From Anaspis maculata (Eukaryota; Arthropoda; Insecta; Coleoptera; Scraptiidae), in contig OX421963.1 in assembly GCA_949128115.1 (NCBI GenBank), positions 92,823,602-92,887,601 on the forward strand: a stretch of DNA of 64,000 bases, given 5' to 3'. Position 1 is the first letter of the stretch. Each line of letters starts with the position of its first letter. The translations under genes were made by a program, and so were the position numbers. The notes under the pieces were generated by a model, which saw only the letters and a program-made list of their open reading frames with translations, made no database searches and had not been told where the DNA came from. Of this stretch, positions 42,390 to 57,300 are shown in pieces.

Positions 42390-45300
42390 GTACGTTCATC
42401 TATGCCTCGAAGACTTTTGCTTTGTTCATCCTCGAGTCCTTTCACTCCTTTCTGCACTATCCCAGAGTCCTGGACTGTCCTCCAGCCTGCCAGAATTTCA
42501 TTTTTTTTCCATTACGTGCGAAGACCTTGACGAGCAGTACACAAACACGGTGCATGGTAAAAAGCCGTGATGATAATGGTTCTGTGTGGACTATCATTGC
42601 TAAGATTAAAACTTGCGTTGGGACTTCGAATTATTATTATTATTATATCATGGAATATCATTAATCGAGTAATGGCACTGCAAAGAGCGAAGATGTTTAC
42701 GATCTATAAAATATGGGAATAGATGCAACGAAACACATGGCCTTGGCACATTGTGGCATTGACACAGCAGCGGCGCAAAATGACCTTTTTGGTTCATTGA
42801 TCTGGTGACAATATCCAAGTTGTAAATGGTATGTGGTTTTTTTTTTGTTGTTGTGGGACGCGACATAGACACTAGACGGGCTTTGTTTACTTTACGTTTT
42901 TTGCTAGATGCGGTGCCTATTTTTAGGACATTGTAATGTCATTATATTGTATGAAAAAGCGAGCACATGACAAGTACTTACCGGCCTATAGCTTCAAGTA
43001 ATGGGTGGATACGTAAATACAAGTACTAAAGGTAATAATGAGTCTCCAAGGTGGACGTTTTTTTTTTTTAATAAATTATAATAATGAAGAGTTACGCACT
43101 ATGATGATCCATTTCAATAAAAAGGTAGGTTAGTCATTTTGATTACCTTATTTACCTACATCAATCGAGATCAATTGGTGCTTTTATTCCATGAAGAAGA
43201 TCGAGAAATTAATATAATCGGTAATTCATGATAAACTGCTCAACAATGAAAGTGTTAGAAAGCAAAAATTCACCCAATTTTGAACCGCTGTAACTTTTGA
43301 TTGGCACGAACGATTCTGATCCCGTTTCAAGAACTGAATTGCTCAATATTTTGGCCATCTTTCTTGTCAATATGAAATCAATAGAGCCCCCCATACAATT
43401 TTTACAGGGTGATGAACAGAGCAGTGCAAAATTGATGGAGGTTCAACACACCGCCGTTTCCGTTGAAATTTTTTTTTGGCAGTATCAACACCAAATTTAT
43501 GAATAATGAAGAATGATGTCTTCCCTCGAAATGGTTTTTGAACTTTCGGGATTCCAGTCGAAACAGCCAAAATGTGATTTTTTGATTGTGAATACTGTAT
43601 GTTATTCTTGTAGCAACGCAAAAACATTAGAACTTTTCATATCATGATGACGCCACTTGGAAGGCTTGTTCACTATACAATTCTGAGCAGTTTGACTTGC
43701 AACACGTCCTTTTTGTCCAGTGTATGGGTGAAGAAAAGCCCAATTGGCAGGCGTACTTTTTGGTACTACTTCTAAAATTCGGGTTTTTAGCATTGAAGAA
43801 TGGTTTTCTTTCACTCTGTTTAGGGCTACGTCATTTAGAATTGGCTTGACCACATTTCTGCCATTATGGAATTTTTTTCCTTCACCTTAAAATTTGAAAC
43901 ATGGCATGTTTGGTATCATTTCTTGAAATGTTGGTTCCCTTAATGGGATTCTGTCAATAAGATCTGTTTATCTGTTTGTCTATCTGTCTATCCCTTCCCC
44001 AAAAAATATTTACAAAATTTTTAACCCCACTTCCTTTCTTCCTGGAATTCTCCGAGTGTCGAATTTAATATTGGTGACCTCTCAATTATTTTCAATGCAG
44101 TTAACGTCATCCTGCATAGCATCGGAAGAGATAATTTTTTTGTGAAAAAAATGCCACCCAAATTTAACCCTTTCGCTCTCCCCACCTCATCTCAAAAATC
44201 TAAAATGGCAATACCTACTTTGTGGTACATCAAATTGAAGGACATTGAATTCTCTTCATGAACAAATTTTTTTTTCAATTTTTAAAACCCCCAATTTTTC
44301 TCACAGAATACTCCAAATGTCTAATTTATTTGAAGAGGGGTTGAAGATTTCAAAACAATTGTTTTCGGAAGGATAATTCAATTCCCTTTGATTTGATGTG
44401 TCACAAAGTAGGGAGTGTATTGTTAAATTTTGAAATTGAGGTGGGGGAGAGCAAAGGGGTCAATTTGAGTAGCACTTTTTCCACCAAAAATTCTTTTCCT
44501 CGATGTTTTCTATGATGACACTGACTGAATTGGGAAAAATTGAGGGGTCCAGAATTAAAAATAGGACAGTTAAAGAATTTTTAGGAAGAAGAAAGGTGGG
44601 GTTGAAAATTTTGAAAATATTTTTTTTTAGAAAGAAAATTCAATTCTCTTCAGTTTGAATATCGCAAGGTAGGTTATGTCATTTGAAATTTCGAAGTTGG
44701 GGTGAGTGAGGGCGAGGGAGCTGAAGATAGAAATTTGCCAATTTATGTTTTAGATGTCCCCTTTGATATAAAAATCGACCTGATTTTGTTTGAAGAAATA
44801 TTCACTAGGAATCGAAAGTTATTGCAGGTATATAATTTTCAAATGATCACCCGGTACAGTATTCACAGTAAAAAATCACATTTTGACTGTTTCGACTGGA
44901 ATTCCAAAAATTCAAAAACCGTTCTGAGGAAACACATCACTCTTCATGAATTTGGTGTTAATGGTCCTGAAATTTTTTTATACGAAAACGGGGATATGTT
45001 GAACTTTTATCAATTTTGCACTGCTCCGTTCATCACCCTGTAGAAATTTTATAAAAGGCTCTATACATTTCATATTGACAAAAAAAATGGCCAAAAGATT
45101 GTGCTATTCAGTACTTTTAACAAAATTAGAATCGTCTGTGTCAGTCTAAAGTTGCAGCGGTTCGAAATTGGGTGAATTTTTGCTTTGTAACCACTTTCAA
45201 TTGTTGAGCAGTTTATTTTGTTGGTTTTCTTGAAAGCGAACTGCTAGTTTTTTGAAGTGATACACCCATAAAATTGATCCACTTTGGTAATTATGTGTCC

Positions 45301-48300
45301 GGTAATGTATCTTCTAAACGGTGAACTAAATATACACGGTGATTTTTTGAAAAGGACCCACCTCAGGTTTCTCGTTGCCAATTTTTTTTTTCCAGGAAAA
45401 CGCTGGAACATCGGGTTGATTTTTATTTTGAAGGAGACATCTAGGACACACATTATCAAATTTTCATCTTCAACCCCTTCGCCCCCACCCTACCCTACTT
45501 TAGAATTTCAACCAGCACTACCTATGTTGTGATACATCAAATTAAAGGCAATGAAATTCTCTTTCTAACCCGGTCGGTAGCACGGTGGACTCGGCGCTGC
45601 TTTCAAAGGCAGAGGACCCGGGTTCAAATCCGCACTGGGCCAGATGGACTTTTTCACGCGTTTCTTAGTACCGGGGCATCTACTACCGTGCGGTGATGCC
45701 CCGGGAAGAGGGATGAAACGAAAAAAAAAAAAGCCATCGAAAACAAACCCCACTGATTTACCCCTACTGAACCAAAATTAAAATTGTTAATGTACATACG
45801 TCGCACCTAAATGTTATCTCGTTACTGAAAAACCCTACTGAAAAAACCTGCTAATAACCAAGTAGTTGATGCAGGGAAAAAAAAAAAAAAAAAAAAAAAA
45901 TTCTCTTTCTGTCAAACATACTTTGCATTCTTCTGAACCGCCCCCAAACCCTTTCTCAAAAATTTTGCAATTTCAAATAAAAGGCAGTTTTCCCCCTATC
46001 AACTGCCGATCCTTGAGAAATAGATTTTTCCAGCAAAAAACAGGTAGATTTTGATTTCGAAGACACGAATTGCCAAATTTTTATCTTGGGTTTATTATCT
46101 TCAGTCTGATGCATCACAAGGTAGATGTTGCCATTTGAAATTTTGAAGTAGGGTAGGCGAAGGGATTCAGGATAAAGCTCAAAATAAAAATCGACCTGTT
46201 TCGACGTTTCCCTGAATAAAATTTTGGCGGCCAGAAATCTGGGGTGGGTCCGTTTCAAAAAATCACCCTGTATCTTGAAGTCTCATTAGGAGAAGCGTTC
46301 TTTCGGCAACGGGGAATGGGAATGAGCATAATAATTATACTTGATTGAATTTATTATTCATTCATGGATCGTTGGATTGGTTATACAGGCTGACCCAAAA
46401 CTTCCTGACAGATTTGAAATCGGTATAACTTTTTTCCTTGAATGATATTTCAAATTATTTTCTCTATAAATCAAAGCTGAAACTTGAGAGTTTTATTTGG
46501 AATTGTTGTAATAAATCATATTATCGAAATAGTTGACGTACTTAGATCCAAAAGATGGACTCTTTTTATAAAGTTTTCCGGGGTTTTTCTCTGAAATTTG
46601 AGTATATTGTCATTCCATGGTACATGAACATGAAACGGCTTCCAATTTTTTCTTTTGTGTTATCTAAAGGGTAAAGTTTACGCCTACGAGAAGCTGGCAA
46701 GCGCTCCCGAAAGAGCCCGACGTTCAATTGCCAAAAAAAGCAGTTATTTAAAAAACGTTGTTTCCCATTCTTAATATAAATAAATCCCCCGTTCAGAATC
46801 TACTCGATAAAATAATTTATTCACAAAAAGAATTACAGATAAAAAAGTTTGGCTACTTTCTACATGCGATTTGTGAAGACATAAAATTCTTTCAAGCCTC
46901 GCCATACGGAGCAGCGGAGGCTATTTTTTGTGGTAACTTTTTTTTCCGTAATGTTTCTGCACTCATTTTAATTTTTTCCGTCAACCCTTTTCTCGGTTAC
47001 AAAATCTTTCGAATCATCCTATAACGGTTTGACATATTGAATTTCTTTTTTCGCTTATTGAATATTATATGTCAGCTCGACGCGCCTTTTTCATTTGAGG
47101 ACGATCGGTTAGCTGTAAACAATTTTGACAACAAATATGTACCTACACGGTGATCCAACAAAAGTGTTCCCTCTGCTGGGAATTTCCCCTCCAAGATAAT
47201 TTGAAAACGAAAAAACTTACCTTGAACGGTTTTTCTCGTAGATTTCAAAATTGAAAAGTAAAACTCTACCACCTAGAAAACATACAGGGTGCCGCGAAAA
47301 AATTTAAACACCCTCTATATTTTTTAATCAAACTGATGTAGCCTTCCATCTCTTACACAAACATGAGCATGTTATTTTTTTTTCAAAAAGCACTAAAAAT
47401 TTCAAAAAGTTTGCTTTCTATTTGACCTAAACTCAATATTGAAATATACTTTATGGCTGTAAATAAGTCAAGTTCGAAGATTTTTTTTTTAAACCAAATT
47501 CGAAACATACAGGGAGACAGATGAATCAAAAAGTTACTGATGGAATGTGAAAAATCCAATCCAGAGAAAATCTTATGTGTCCCACAAATTTTAGTCAAAG
47601 ATTATAGAGAACTTATTTCAGTTGAGAAATCATAAGTTTTTTGTATTTTAATTCTCGAGCACTTGGAAGTGGTGCTCCCGTGATAATTTCCGAAATTTCA
47701 AACTCAAATATCTCGAAAACGAAGCTTCTAATCAAAATTTTACAGGAGTAACTTTTCTTTCTATATTGAACATTTAACTTAAAATATGAATAATTTTCAG
47801 AAATTTTCAAGGGGGTGAAAAATTAGGGGGCAAAAAGGGGGATGCTCCCTATTATCTACTTTCCTGGAGAAACTTGAAACGCATCATTATCGTTCGATAG
47901 ACTCGCGAAAGTAAACTTTGGTTCTAATAATCGGTTGAACGGTTCATGAGTTATGCAAAAAAAACTAGAGTACTCGACAAAATTAGCATCACTCTGCAAA
48001 ATATGGCCTAATTTTGAACCTAGACAACTTTGAAATGCTATACAAGCGATTCAATCAATGTTTAGACCGTTCGCTAGCCCAGTCCTTCAGCTATTAGTCC
48101 GTATTTTTCAAATACATGAAATATTCCACATAATATTTCTACAGGGTGTTCAGTAGACTGGTGCAAAATTACTGAAAGTTTGACATAAAATTATCTACTC
48201 CCTCTTGAGCAAAAATTTTGTTTCTTGGATTTCAATATCATTAACAAGAAGGTAGAACTCATACCTCGGGACGGCTCTTGAATTTCCAGTTTATCTCTTC

Positions 48301-51300
48301 ACTTTACGAATTGACCTCAAAAAGTCAACTTTTTGGTGTTAGGTACAGTTGCAACTTTCCTAGTCGCTGACCGATTTCCGAGATTCCAGGCTCATTTTGA
48401 AGCTCAAGCTTCAGGTAGGATCATAAAAGCAAAATTAATAGCTCAAGGCAAACATTGAAAATACAGGGTTGCATAAAAAGTGATCAAAAACTGAACTGCT
48501 CTTGGAATAAGAATTGGGAGGAGAATCGGATGAAAATCAACTTACCTTCGAAAGAATCATCCATTCTGAACACTTCAAGGTATCCTCTTCTTGCATGAGA
48601 CCTGCTGAGTTGTTAGTGAAAGGAACCAAATTACAACCGCATGTTTTTGGAGGAGAATCGGGGCCTTGCTCACATGAATCTGCTCGTAACCAACATTACA
48701 AAAATCGGAATCACTCACTCATCATTAGGCTCTTGTTACTTTGGTTACGAACATTTTCAGGTGTACAAGGTCGATATTTCTCATTCAAAAGCAAACAGTT
48801 CAAATTTGGCCTGTTAGCCAGCAATTCTAGTCCAATATAAGAAACAAGCGAATATGCCTCATGGGCATGAGGCTCAGTAGCGCACTTCCTTCCTGAAGGA
48901 TTAGTGGACGCAAGATGTTAATTAGGGTTCCACCGTTATTTGGGCACAAATTCCAAAATAGCGTCAGAATCATGAAATTTGGCTTAAAAATCAAAATGAT
49001 CGTACTAATGATGGGTAATAAGAGATTTAGTGACGGTCAAGTGACAAAAATCATTAGTCAAATTTATATAGTGGACACCTACGCATTTGATTGGCATTGA
49101 CACCACATCAATATCTCTTTTCGTTGAGGCATAATTCTCCTAATTCTAACACTTTGAAACATGTTCAATATGGAGAAAACAAGATGGCGGCAGAGCATCA
49201 ATTGTCAAAAATTGGATGCATCCTGATGAAGTTCACATAGCCTGCAAATTTCACTCAAATCGGACCACTTTACGAAAAATTCAAAATGGCGGATCAACGA
49301 TGGCGGCCAAATGAGAAAAATTATTGGTCAACTTTATATAGTGGTCACGTACGCATTCGATTGGCGTTTGCACCACATCGATATCTTTTTTCGTTGAGGC
49401 ATGATTCTCCTAGTTCTATCACTTTGAAACATGTTCAATATGGAGAATACAAGATGGCGGCGAGGCATCAATTGTCGAAAATCGGATGTATCTAATTGAA
49501 GTTCACATCGCCTGCAAATTTCACTCAAATCGGACCACTTTCAGAGAAATTCAAAATGGCGGATTAAAGATGGCGGCCAAGTGACAAAAATTATTGGTCA
49601 ACTTCATATGTTAGTCACGTACGCATTTGATTGGCGTTGGCACTACATTCATATCTCTTTTCGTTGAGGCATAATTCTCCTAGTTCTATTACTTCCAAAC
49701 ATGTTCAATAGTGAGGATACAAGATGGCGGTGGGGCATCAATTGTCGAAAATTGGATAGATCTTGATGTGGTTCACATTGCCTGCAAATTTCATTTCAAT
49801 CGGATCACTTTTAGAGAAATTCAAAATGGCGGATCAAAGATGGCGGCAGAATAACAAAAAACCAAAAGTCAACTTGACATCCTGGACATATGTACTATTG
49901 ATCAGCGTTTACACCACATCGATATCTTTCTTCCCTGAGGAGTTATCTCGGGTACAGACGGACAGACGGACGGACGGACGGACGGACAAAGTGAAGCTAA
50001 AAGCGCCTTTTTCCCATTTTTTGGAAAAGTGCGCTAAAAAGCACCTTGAAGTGTTCAGAATGAATGGTGTGTACTCCAGATGGTAAGTTGATTTTCATTC
50101 GATTCTCCTCTCAGCCTAGATTCCGAGAGAAGTTCAGGTTTGGGTCACTTTTCATGCAACCCTGTATCTTGAATGTCTGTTTTGAGTTGATTGTGATCCT
50201 TTGGTATTCCTACCTAAAGCTTTAGTTTCAAAATGAGCCAAAAATTTTGGAAATCGAGTAACGAGGAAAATAATCATTAGCATAGAGTTTATTAGTGTAT
50301 TACAAGAAAGTTAACTTTTTGAGGTCGCCCTGTAAATAAAAGAGATACACCGAAAATTCAAAAACCACGTCGAGGTATGAGGTCTACCTTTCTCCCTATG
50401 GTGTTTAAATACAGTGAAAAAAAAGTGGTTCAAGAGCGAGCACGTCAAAGTTTCAGAAATTTGGCACCAGTCAGTCTATTGAACACCCTGTAAAAATATT
50501 ATGTTGGATACTTCATGTATTCAAAAAATGCCGACTAATAGCTTGAGGATTGGGCTAGCGCACCGTCTACAAATTGATAGAATTGCTTGTAGCATTTCAA
50601 AGTTGTCTAGTTCCAAAGTTGAGTCAAATTTTGTAGGGTGACACTTATTTCGTTGAGTACTTTATTTTTGATTTACAACTTTGAAGGGCTATATCTCCAT
50701 CATTATGCTTTTCTGAAATATTTGTCTCCAGAAAATCCCCTTTTATTTTTAATTCTCTATCATCTCTCAAAATTAATGCGTATCAAAAACTGGACCACCC
50801 TTATGATATGACAATACTAAAAAATGAGCGAATATGCCTCATGAGCATGAGGCTCAGTAGCGCACTTCCTTTTTGAAGAATTAGTGAACGCAAGATGTTG
50901 ATTAGGGTTCTACCGTTATTTGGGCAGAAATCTCAATATGGCGGCCAAAATATCGTCAGACTCATGAAATTTGGCTTAAAAATCAAAATGATCGTACTAT
51001 AGATAAGGGTGAGTCTCAAGTTTCATGAAAATCGTTCCACTAATAAGAGATTTCAATATGGCGGCCAAGATGGCGGCAGAATGTTGGAATTTGGCTGGAG
51101 AATGAGAATGATCATACGAAACAAAGGTGAGTCTCAAGCTCTATGAAAATTGTTGAGTGATAAGAAATTTCAATATGGCGGCCAAGATGGCAGCAGAGCA
51201 TCATTTGTTCAAAATCGGATGTATTTTGATGAAGTTGACATCGCCTGTGAATTTCACTCAAATCGGACCACTTTCAGAGAAATTCAAAACGGCGGATCAA

Positions 51301-54300
51301 AGATGGCGGCCAAGTGACAAAAGTCATTGGTCAATTTTATATGATGGTCACGTACGCATTCGATTGGCGTTTGCACCACATCGATATCTCTTTTCGTTGA
51401 GGCATAATTCTCCTAGTTCTATCACTTCGAAACATGTTCAATATGGAGAATGCAAGATGGCGGCGGGACATCAATTGTCGAAAATTGGATAGATCTTGAT
51501 GTGGTTTACATTGCCTGCAAATTTCGTTTCAATCGGATCATTTTTAGAGAAATTCAAAATAGCGAATCAAAGATGGCGGCAGAATAACAAAAAACTAAAA
51601 GTCAACTTGACATCCTGGACATATGTACTATTGATCAGCGTTTACACCACATCGATATCTTTCCTCTCCGAGGAGTTATTCCGGGTACGGACGGACGGAC
51701 GGACGGACAAAGTGAAGCTAAAAGCGCCTTTTTCCCATTTTTTGGGAAAGTGCGCTAAAAAACACCTTCATATCAGTATTATCAAGTTGTTGTAGTATTG
51801 AGGATAAAAATAGTTACAGGTAACAGAAACCTGTTACAAAGATTGAGTAAAGTAAAATTAGAGGGAAAAAATAGTATATTACGTAACAAGAGTAGTAAGT
51901 AGCATATTACGCACGCAGGGAAAAGTTGCACACGAGCGAGCGTAGCGAGCGAGTGTAGTATTTCCCTGAGTGCGTAATTGCTTTACTACTCGTGTTCCGT
52001 ACTATACTTTATCTTCGACCCCCCCCCCCTCCCCCTGGCTACCATTCCAAGCAAAAAGTCCCATAGCTCCGTTATTTGTTGTCCAATTTTGATAATTGAT
52101 GCGTCAAATTGAATGGTTTGATGCTCACTATATTTTGGCGTAGGTTACTTCAATATCCAGATAATGAAGCTTCTGAGCAACAATAGTTCAATTTGAAAAA
52201 AATATAGGGTGATCAGAGTTTATGTGCAAAAACTTTGGCAATCAATAGAGAATCGGAAAATAAGTAGTCTGCATTTACAAAACATTTTCAGGAATGCATA
52301 ATGACGGAGATACAGCCCTCCAAAGTTGGAATGGAAAAATCGTTCTTTCGTCATAACTAGGGTCATAACTTTGAAACCGTGCCACCAATTTCGCTCAAAT
52401 TTTAAATAGATGTTACTTAACTAATCTACTACAAAATACTCATAATAAATTAGAGAGGAGTGCAGCGGTGCAGGAATTTACTGATCTTAAAAACTTCTGA
52501 ATTATAAAATACCTTTATATTTATTTTATATTTAAAATACCTAAATCGAACCCATCACTATCTAAAAATAAATGGATGTTGAGATGTTGTATTGAATAAA
52601 ACTGGAGGATATCGATTTTTGTAACACTTTATTCGAACATCCAACTAGGTACTACACTTGAAACTTTATGGAACCTCAGACGATACAATTTATGCTAATG
52701 TCAAAACTATTCATAAGGCATCGAATAATAATAGTTGAAGCACAATAAATTATTGATGTCCATGTTGTTCTGATGGCTGGGATGACTTTGGCGGCTCCGG
52801 TAGCTTTCTCGAAACTTCTTGCCGTGCAATCGGCTGGACGTTTTCTTCCTCCGGTTTAGTTGATGTTAAGTTTGTTCTTTGAGAATCTAAAAATAAGAAT
52901 GACCCATTGCTCACAAATGTTTAGGTGGGTATCGACAGTGTATACCTAGGTGCATACCTGGCAAAAATCTGAAATTCACAGGCTTCCATGGCTTAGCTGG
53001 ACACTGGGCGATAGATCACAAGCCGAAGCGCTGGGACAGGTGGTCGATTTTACATTATCAAGGTTCTTCATTGTGGCTGCGGTTGTTGCCCACCCTAAAC
53101 AGTAAATTAGTAATGTAGAAAGTAAGTGAATGGGTAGCACTCACGGATGTAGCACTTCACAAACCTGATGAAAATTGTAACCAACAAAAGTCGAAGGGGG
53201 CACTTTTGTAGTTGACAGTTGATGACCCGACGACCCGTCAAAATGACACGTCATGCTGCTTGCCTACCCACTTGATATCAGCACATATCGGGGTGCAGCT
53301 GATGAATTCGAACAGGATTCAATTTGTAAATTGCTGGCGTCATTCACATTAGTAAAATAAGGGAATAATGAAGCTCTGTAAGTGCAAATCATAAAATAAC
53401 TCATAAGTTTACAATAACCGTCTTCAAACGAAAGTTATACAAGATTTTGTCGTTCTTACATCTCACCTCCATGGAGTTGTGGCCCGTAAAGATATAAGAG
53501 AGTTGCCTCACAAATGTTGTTGGTGCGTAGGACATGACTGCGGTCGGCCCTGCAAGTGCGACTTTTCGCAATATGAAGGTTTTTAAGTGTAGGGAGAAGT
53601 AGGCGTTTTTCATATAGGCATTCGAAAATTTGCTTTGCCGTTAACGTCACATTGACAGTTTTGAAACCAAATTTTAACCATAAATTCCCTAACCGTGCGA
53701 TCGCCTCACTTTACACACGGCTATCCGTGTGTAAAGATCAACTTACTAGAATTGTTAGTCATGTGCTATTGGCAACTTACGATAGTGGTCGTAGATAAAT
53801 TTAGTTTACGTGTTTGTTGTGTTAATACATGAGATGTAATGACTTTTATATAAGTTGTAAATGGATATTACAGTTTATGTATTTAAGTTGACACTTGTCA
53901 AAATAACCTCAAAAATTACAAAAATTTCACAATTTCCAATAGAACAAACACGTAAAATGTTGTACAACATTCGTGGCTTGTTACACAAGATGCTTTCCGA
54001 CACTCAGCCACTCACAGAACTCGGGCTGCGCCCTCGTTCTGCAAATTTCGGCTTCGTGTCTGAAAACCACTTATGTAACAGCCAACTCGTATTGTAAACT
54101 ACTATTACCCAATCCTGTTGAATAATGCACGCATTATCACGCGCATACATGCTTGCATTTTTCAATAAGACTGGATAAAGCATAGTATTCTATGCTTCTA
54201 TGCGGATAATGGCTATTACTCATTCGGATGCTTTACGACACTCGCCCGATGATTACCCGCTTGTTGAATAATATACTATTTCTTTCCATCTTTGGGTTGG

Positions 54301-57300
54301 TACTACGTGTTTTTCTTTGTCAAAATTGTGTTCAGCACACTAGATTTGGTCAGAAACGATAATGCCACAATGTGCATGTTCAAAATTTAAAACTCGAAAT
54401 CTATGGTACCTGCCCTTCAGCACGTCAAAAATTGGGGAGTACCTAGTTAGAAAAACAGGGAATGGAGCAGTTTCACTATTCAAATTCCACCGCTTAAGAG
54501 CCTTTTCATCACTGAGTACCTATTTAGGTACCAAGTTCCGCGCTCGGGTGACGTTTTGGACTGAAATGTACAACTTTGATTCTCATTTTGAGCACAAAAA
54601 AGTACCATTTTGAATTTTCTAAATACATACAAGGTAATGCCTCAAGCGAGGCCTCAAGTCTCTGTTTTTAGCGCACTTTCCCAAAAAATGGGAAAAAGGA
54701 GCTTTTAGCTTCACTTTGTCCGTCCGTCCGTCCGTCTGTCCGTCTGTACCCGGGATAACTCCTCGGGGAAGAAAGATATCGATGCGGTGTAAGCGCTGAT
54801 CAATAGTAAATATGTCCAGAATGTCAAGTTGACTTTTAGTTTTTTGTTATTCTGCCGCCATCTTTGATCCGCCATTTTGAATTTTTCTAAAAGTGATCCG
54901 ATTGAAATGAAATTTGCAGGCAATGTAAACCACATCGAGATCTATCCAATTTTGGACAATTGATGTCCCGCCGCCATCTTGTATCCTCCATATTGAACAT
55001 GTTTCGAAGTAATAGAACTAGGAGAATTATGCCTCAACGAAAAGAGATATCGATGTGGTGCAAACGTCAATCGAATGCGTAGTGACCACCATATAAAGTT
55101 GACCAATGACTTTTGTCACTTGGCCGCCATCTTTGATCCGCCATTTTGAATTTCTCTGAAAGTGGTCCGATTCGAGTGAAATTCGCAGGCGATGTGAACT
55201 TCAATTAGATACATCCAATTTTTGACAATTGATCGATGCCCCGCCGCCATCTTGTATTCTCCATATTGAACATGTTTCAAAGTGATAGAACTAGGAGAAT
55301 TATGCCTCAACGAAAAGAGATATCAATGTGGTGCAAACGCCAATCGAATGCGTACGTGACCACCATATAAAGTTGACCAAAGATTTTTGTCATTTGGCCG
55401 CCATCTTTGATCCGCGATTCTAAATTTCTCTGAAAGTGGTCCGATTTGAATGAAATTCACAGGCGATGTGAACTTCATCAAAATACATCCGATTTTGGAC
55501 AAATGATGCTTTGCCGCCATCTTGACCGCCATATTGAAATTTCTTATCACTCAACGATTTTCATGGAGCTTGGGACTCACCTTTGTTTCGTATAGTCATT
55601 CTTATTCTCCAGCCAAATTCCAACCGTCAGCCGCCATCTTGGCCGCCATATTAAAATTTCTTATTAGTGGAACGATTTTCATGAAACTTGGAACTCACCC
55701 TTGTCTATAGTACGATCATTTTGATTTTTAAGCCAAATTTCATGAATCTGACGTTATTTTGGCCGCCATATTGAAATTTCTGCCCAAATAACGGTAGAAC
55801 CTTAATTAACATCTTGCGTTCACTATTCCTTCAAAAAGGAAGTGCGCTACTGAGCCTCATGCCCGTGAGGCATATTCGCTTGTTACTAAATCGGCCAAGT
55901 AGATTACGGTTACGATTTTGATGTTGGAAAAGACGAAAGTAGGTTGCAGAGCAACTTGTCGAACGAGAAAAATATTTTTCTTGTAGGTACCTACATAATT
56001 TGATATTCAGTACTTACCTAATTGGCTTTGTTTGATCAATTGCGTGTATCTATTTTGGTACCTATTTTATAAATAATATAAAATGATTCATGATACAAGT
56101 AGACCTATCTATGTAAGTGATGGCACTTAGGTACCTACATCTTGGGTATATGAGCATCAATTGCGAGATCCTGTGGTCGTAGCCAAAACTTGTTGAGTTT
56201 TTCCAAAAAAATCTTCACAAAATAATGTGATTTATTGTAAGTACCTACCCATCTATCGCTCGGTGCTCCGTTATCACTTGAGTGGAGTGCTCTTGAGAAT
56301 CTCCTTTGATATTATAATTAAATGTAAATAACACGTTACAAATATTTATATATAGGTAATAAGTACCTAATACGTAGGTATACCGATACACCAATATTAT
56401 CATAGCCGTATAAATATTGATTTATTTGACGCTCAAATTAATTACACATGCACAGATCAATTCAGTTGTCTTGTGGTTGTAATTCATTTCAATAATATTC
56501 AATTAATCATGTACCCAATTGAAGAATATACAGGTGTTTCATATTTCGCAGCGGACAAAGAAACAAGTAGGTCTTGACCGAGGTCTCGACAAAGTAAAGA
56601 AAAATTCATGTAGGTACCTACCATTTTTGGCTAATTTGGACAATCTAACCTATTCTGAACTTGAGCTGATTTTGTCGAATCGTTTCTGACTCAGTCTTTG
56701 AGTTGAAAATTTTTAAAAATAAAAAAAAGTGTAGTTTTGAAGCGTAGGTGCCGTTTTTGCTAGATTCGGTCTAGTTAATGACGAAAATACAGCCCTTCAA
56801 AGTTGACTTTTTTTTGGTTTAGTTTGACCAAGTAATTAACTTCGACTAGTTTTTTGTCCGCCACAAATTATGAAACACCCTGTATAACGAAATAGCAACA
56901 GCGGAGATGTGAAAAATACATAATTACAAGCATAATTATGTCGCCCATGAATTCTTTGACTGTTGGTAATAGTTTACCTACACTGGTTTCACAAACGTAA
57001 GCTCTCTACACAAGATGCTGACCAATAAGAAGAGTTTATTTTGCGCTTTACCCGTGTCTGTGTGGTCAGTATTTTACGTTGCTTGCGTTCTGCCCATCTC
57101 AATGATATTGCTCATTTTGATGCCCTCGAACTTCAAATAATTTCTTCGTTTAAAAATTCAATTGAAGTCTACTTTATTACAATGATGTTATAAATCCACT
57201 TATAAATTCCCATTTTATACTAACTTGATACACCTACAATTGTGAGCGACTTGATAAAGTGCGTCGATAAGAATTGCATGAAAATATCTGTCGAGTGTTG

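Noticed and set aside
42082..42664. Several long overlapping open frames on both strands around GDAP1 exon 1.
   Set aside because: They are shadows of the GC-rich exon and its flanks. Only the frame leading to SQK at the donor continues the GST domain in exon 2.
45567..45640. A functional tRNA gene.
   Set aside because: Box A and box B are present, but the acceptor and anticodon stems do not pair properly and the sequence continues into a SINE body with a poly(A) tail and target duplication.
49286..51795. Open frames with FKMADQRWR repeats as repeat proteins.
   Set aside because: They follow the 270-bp DNA units of the composite repeat and appear in the inverted copy on the other strand as well.
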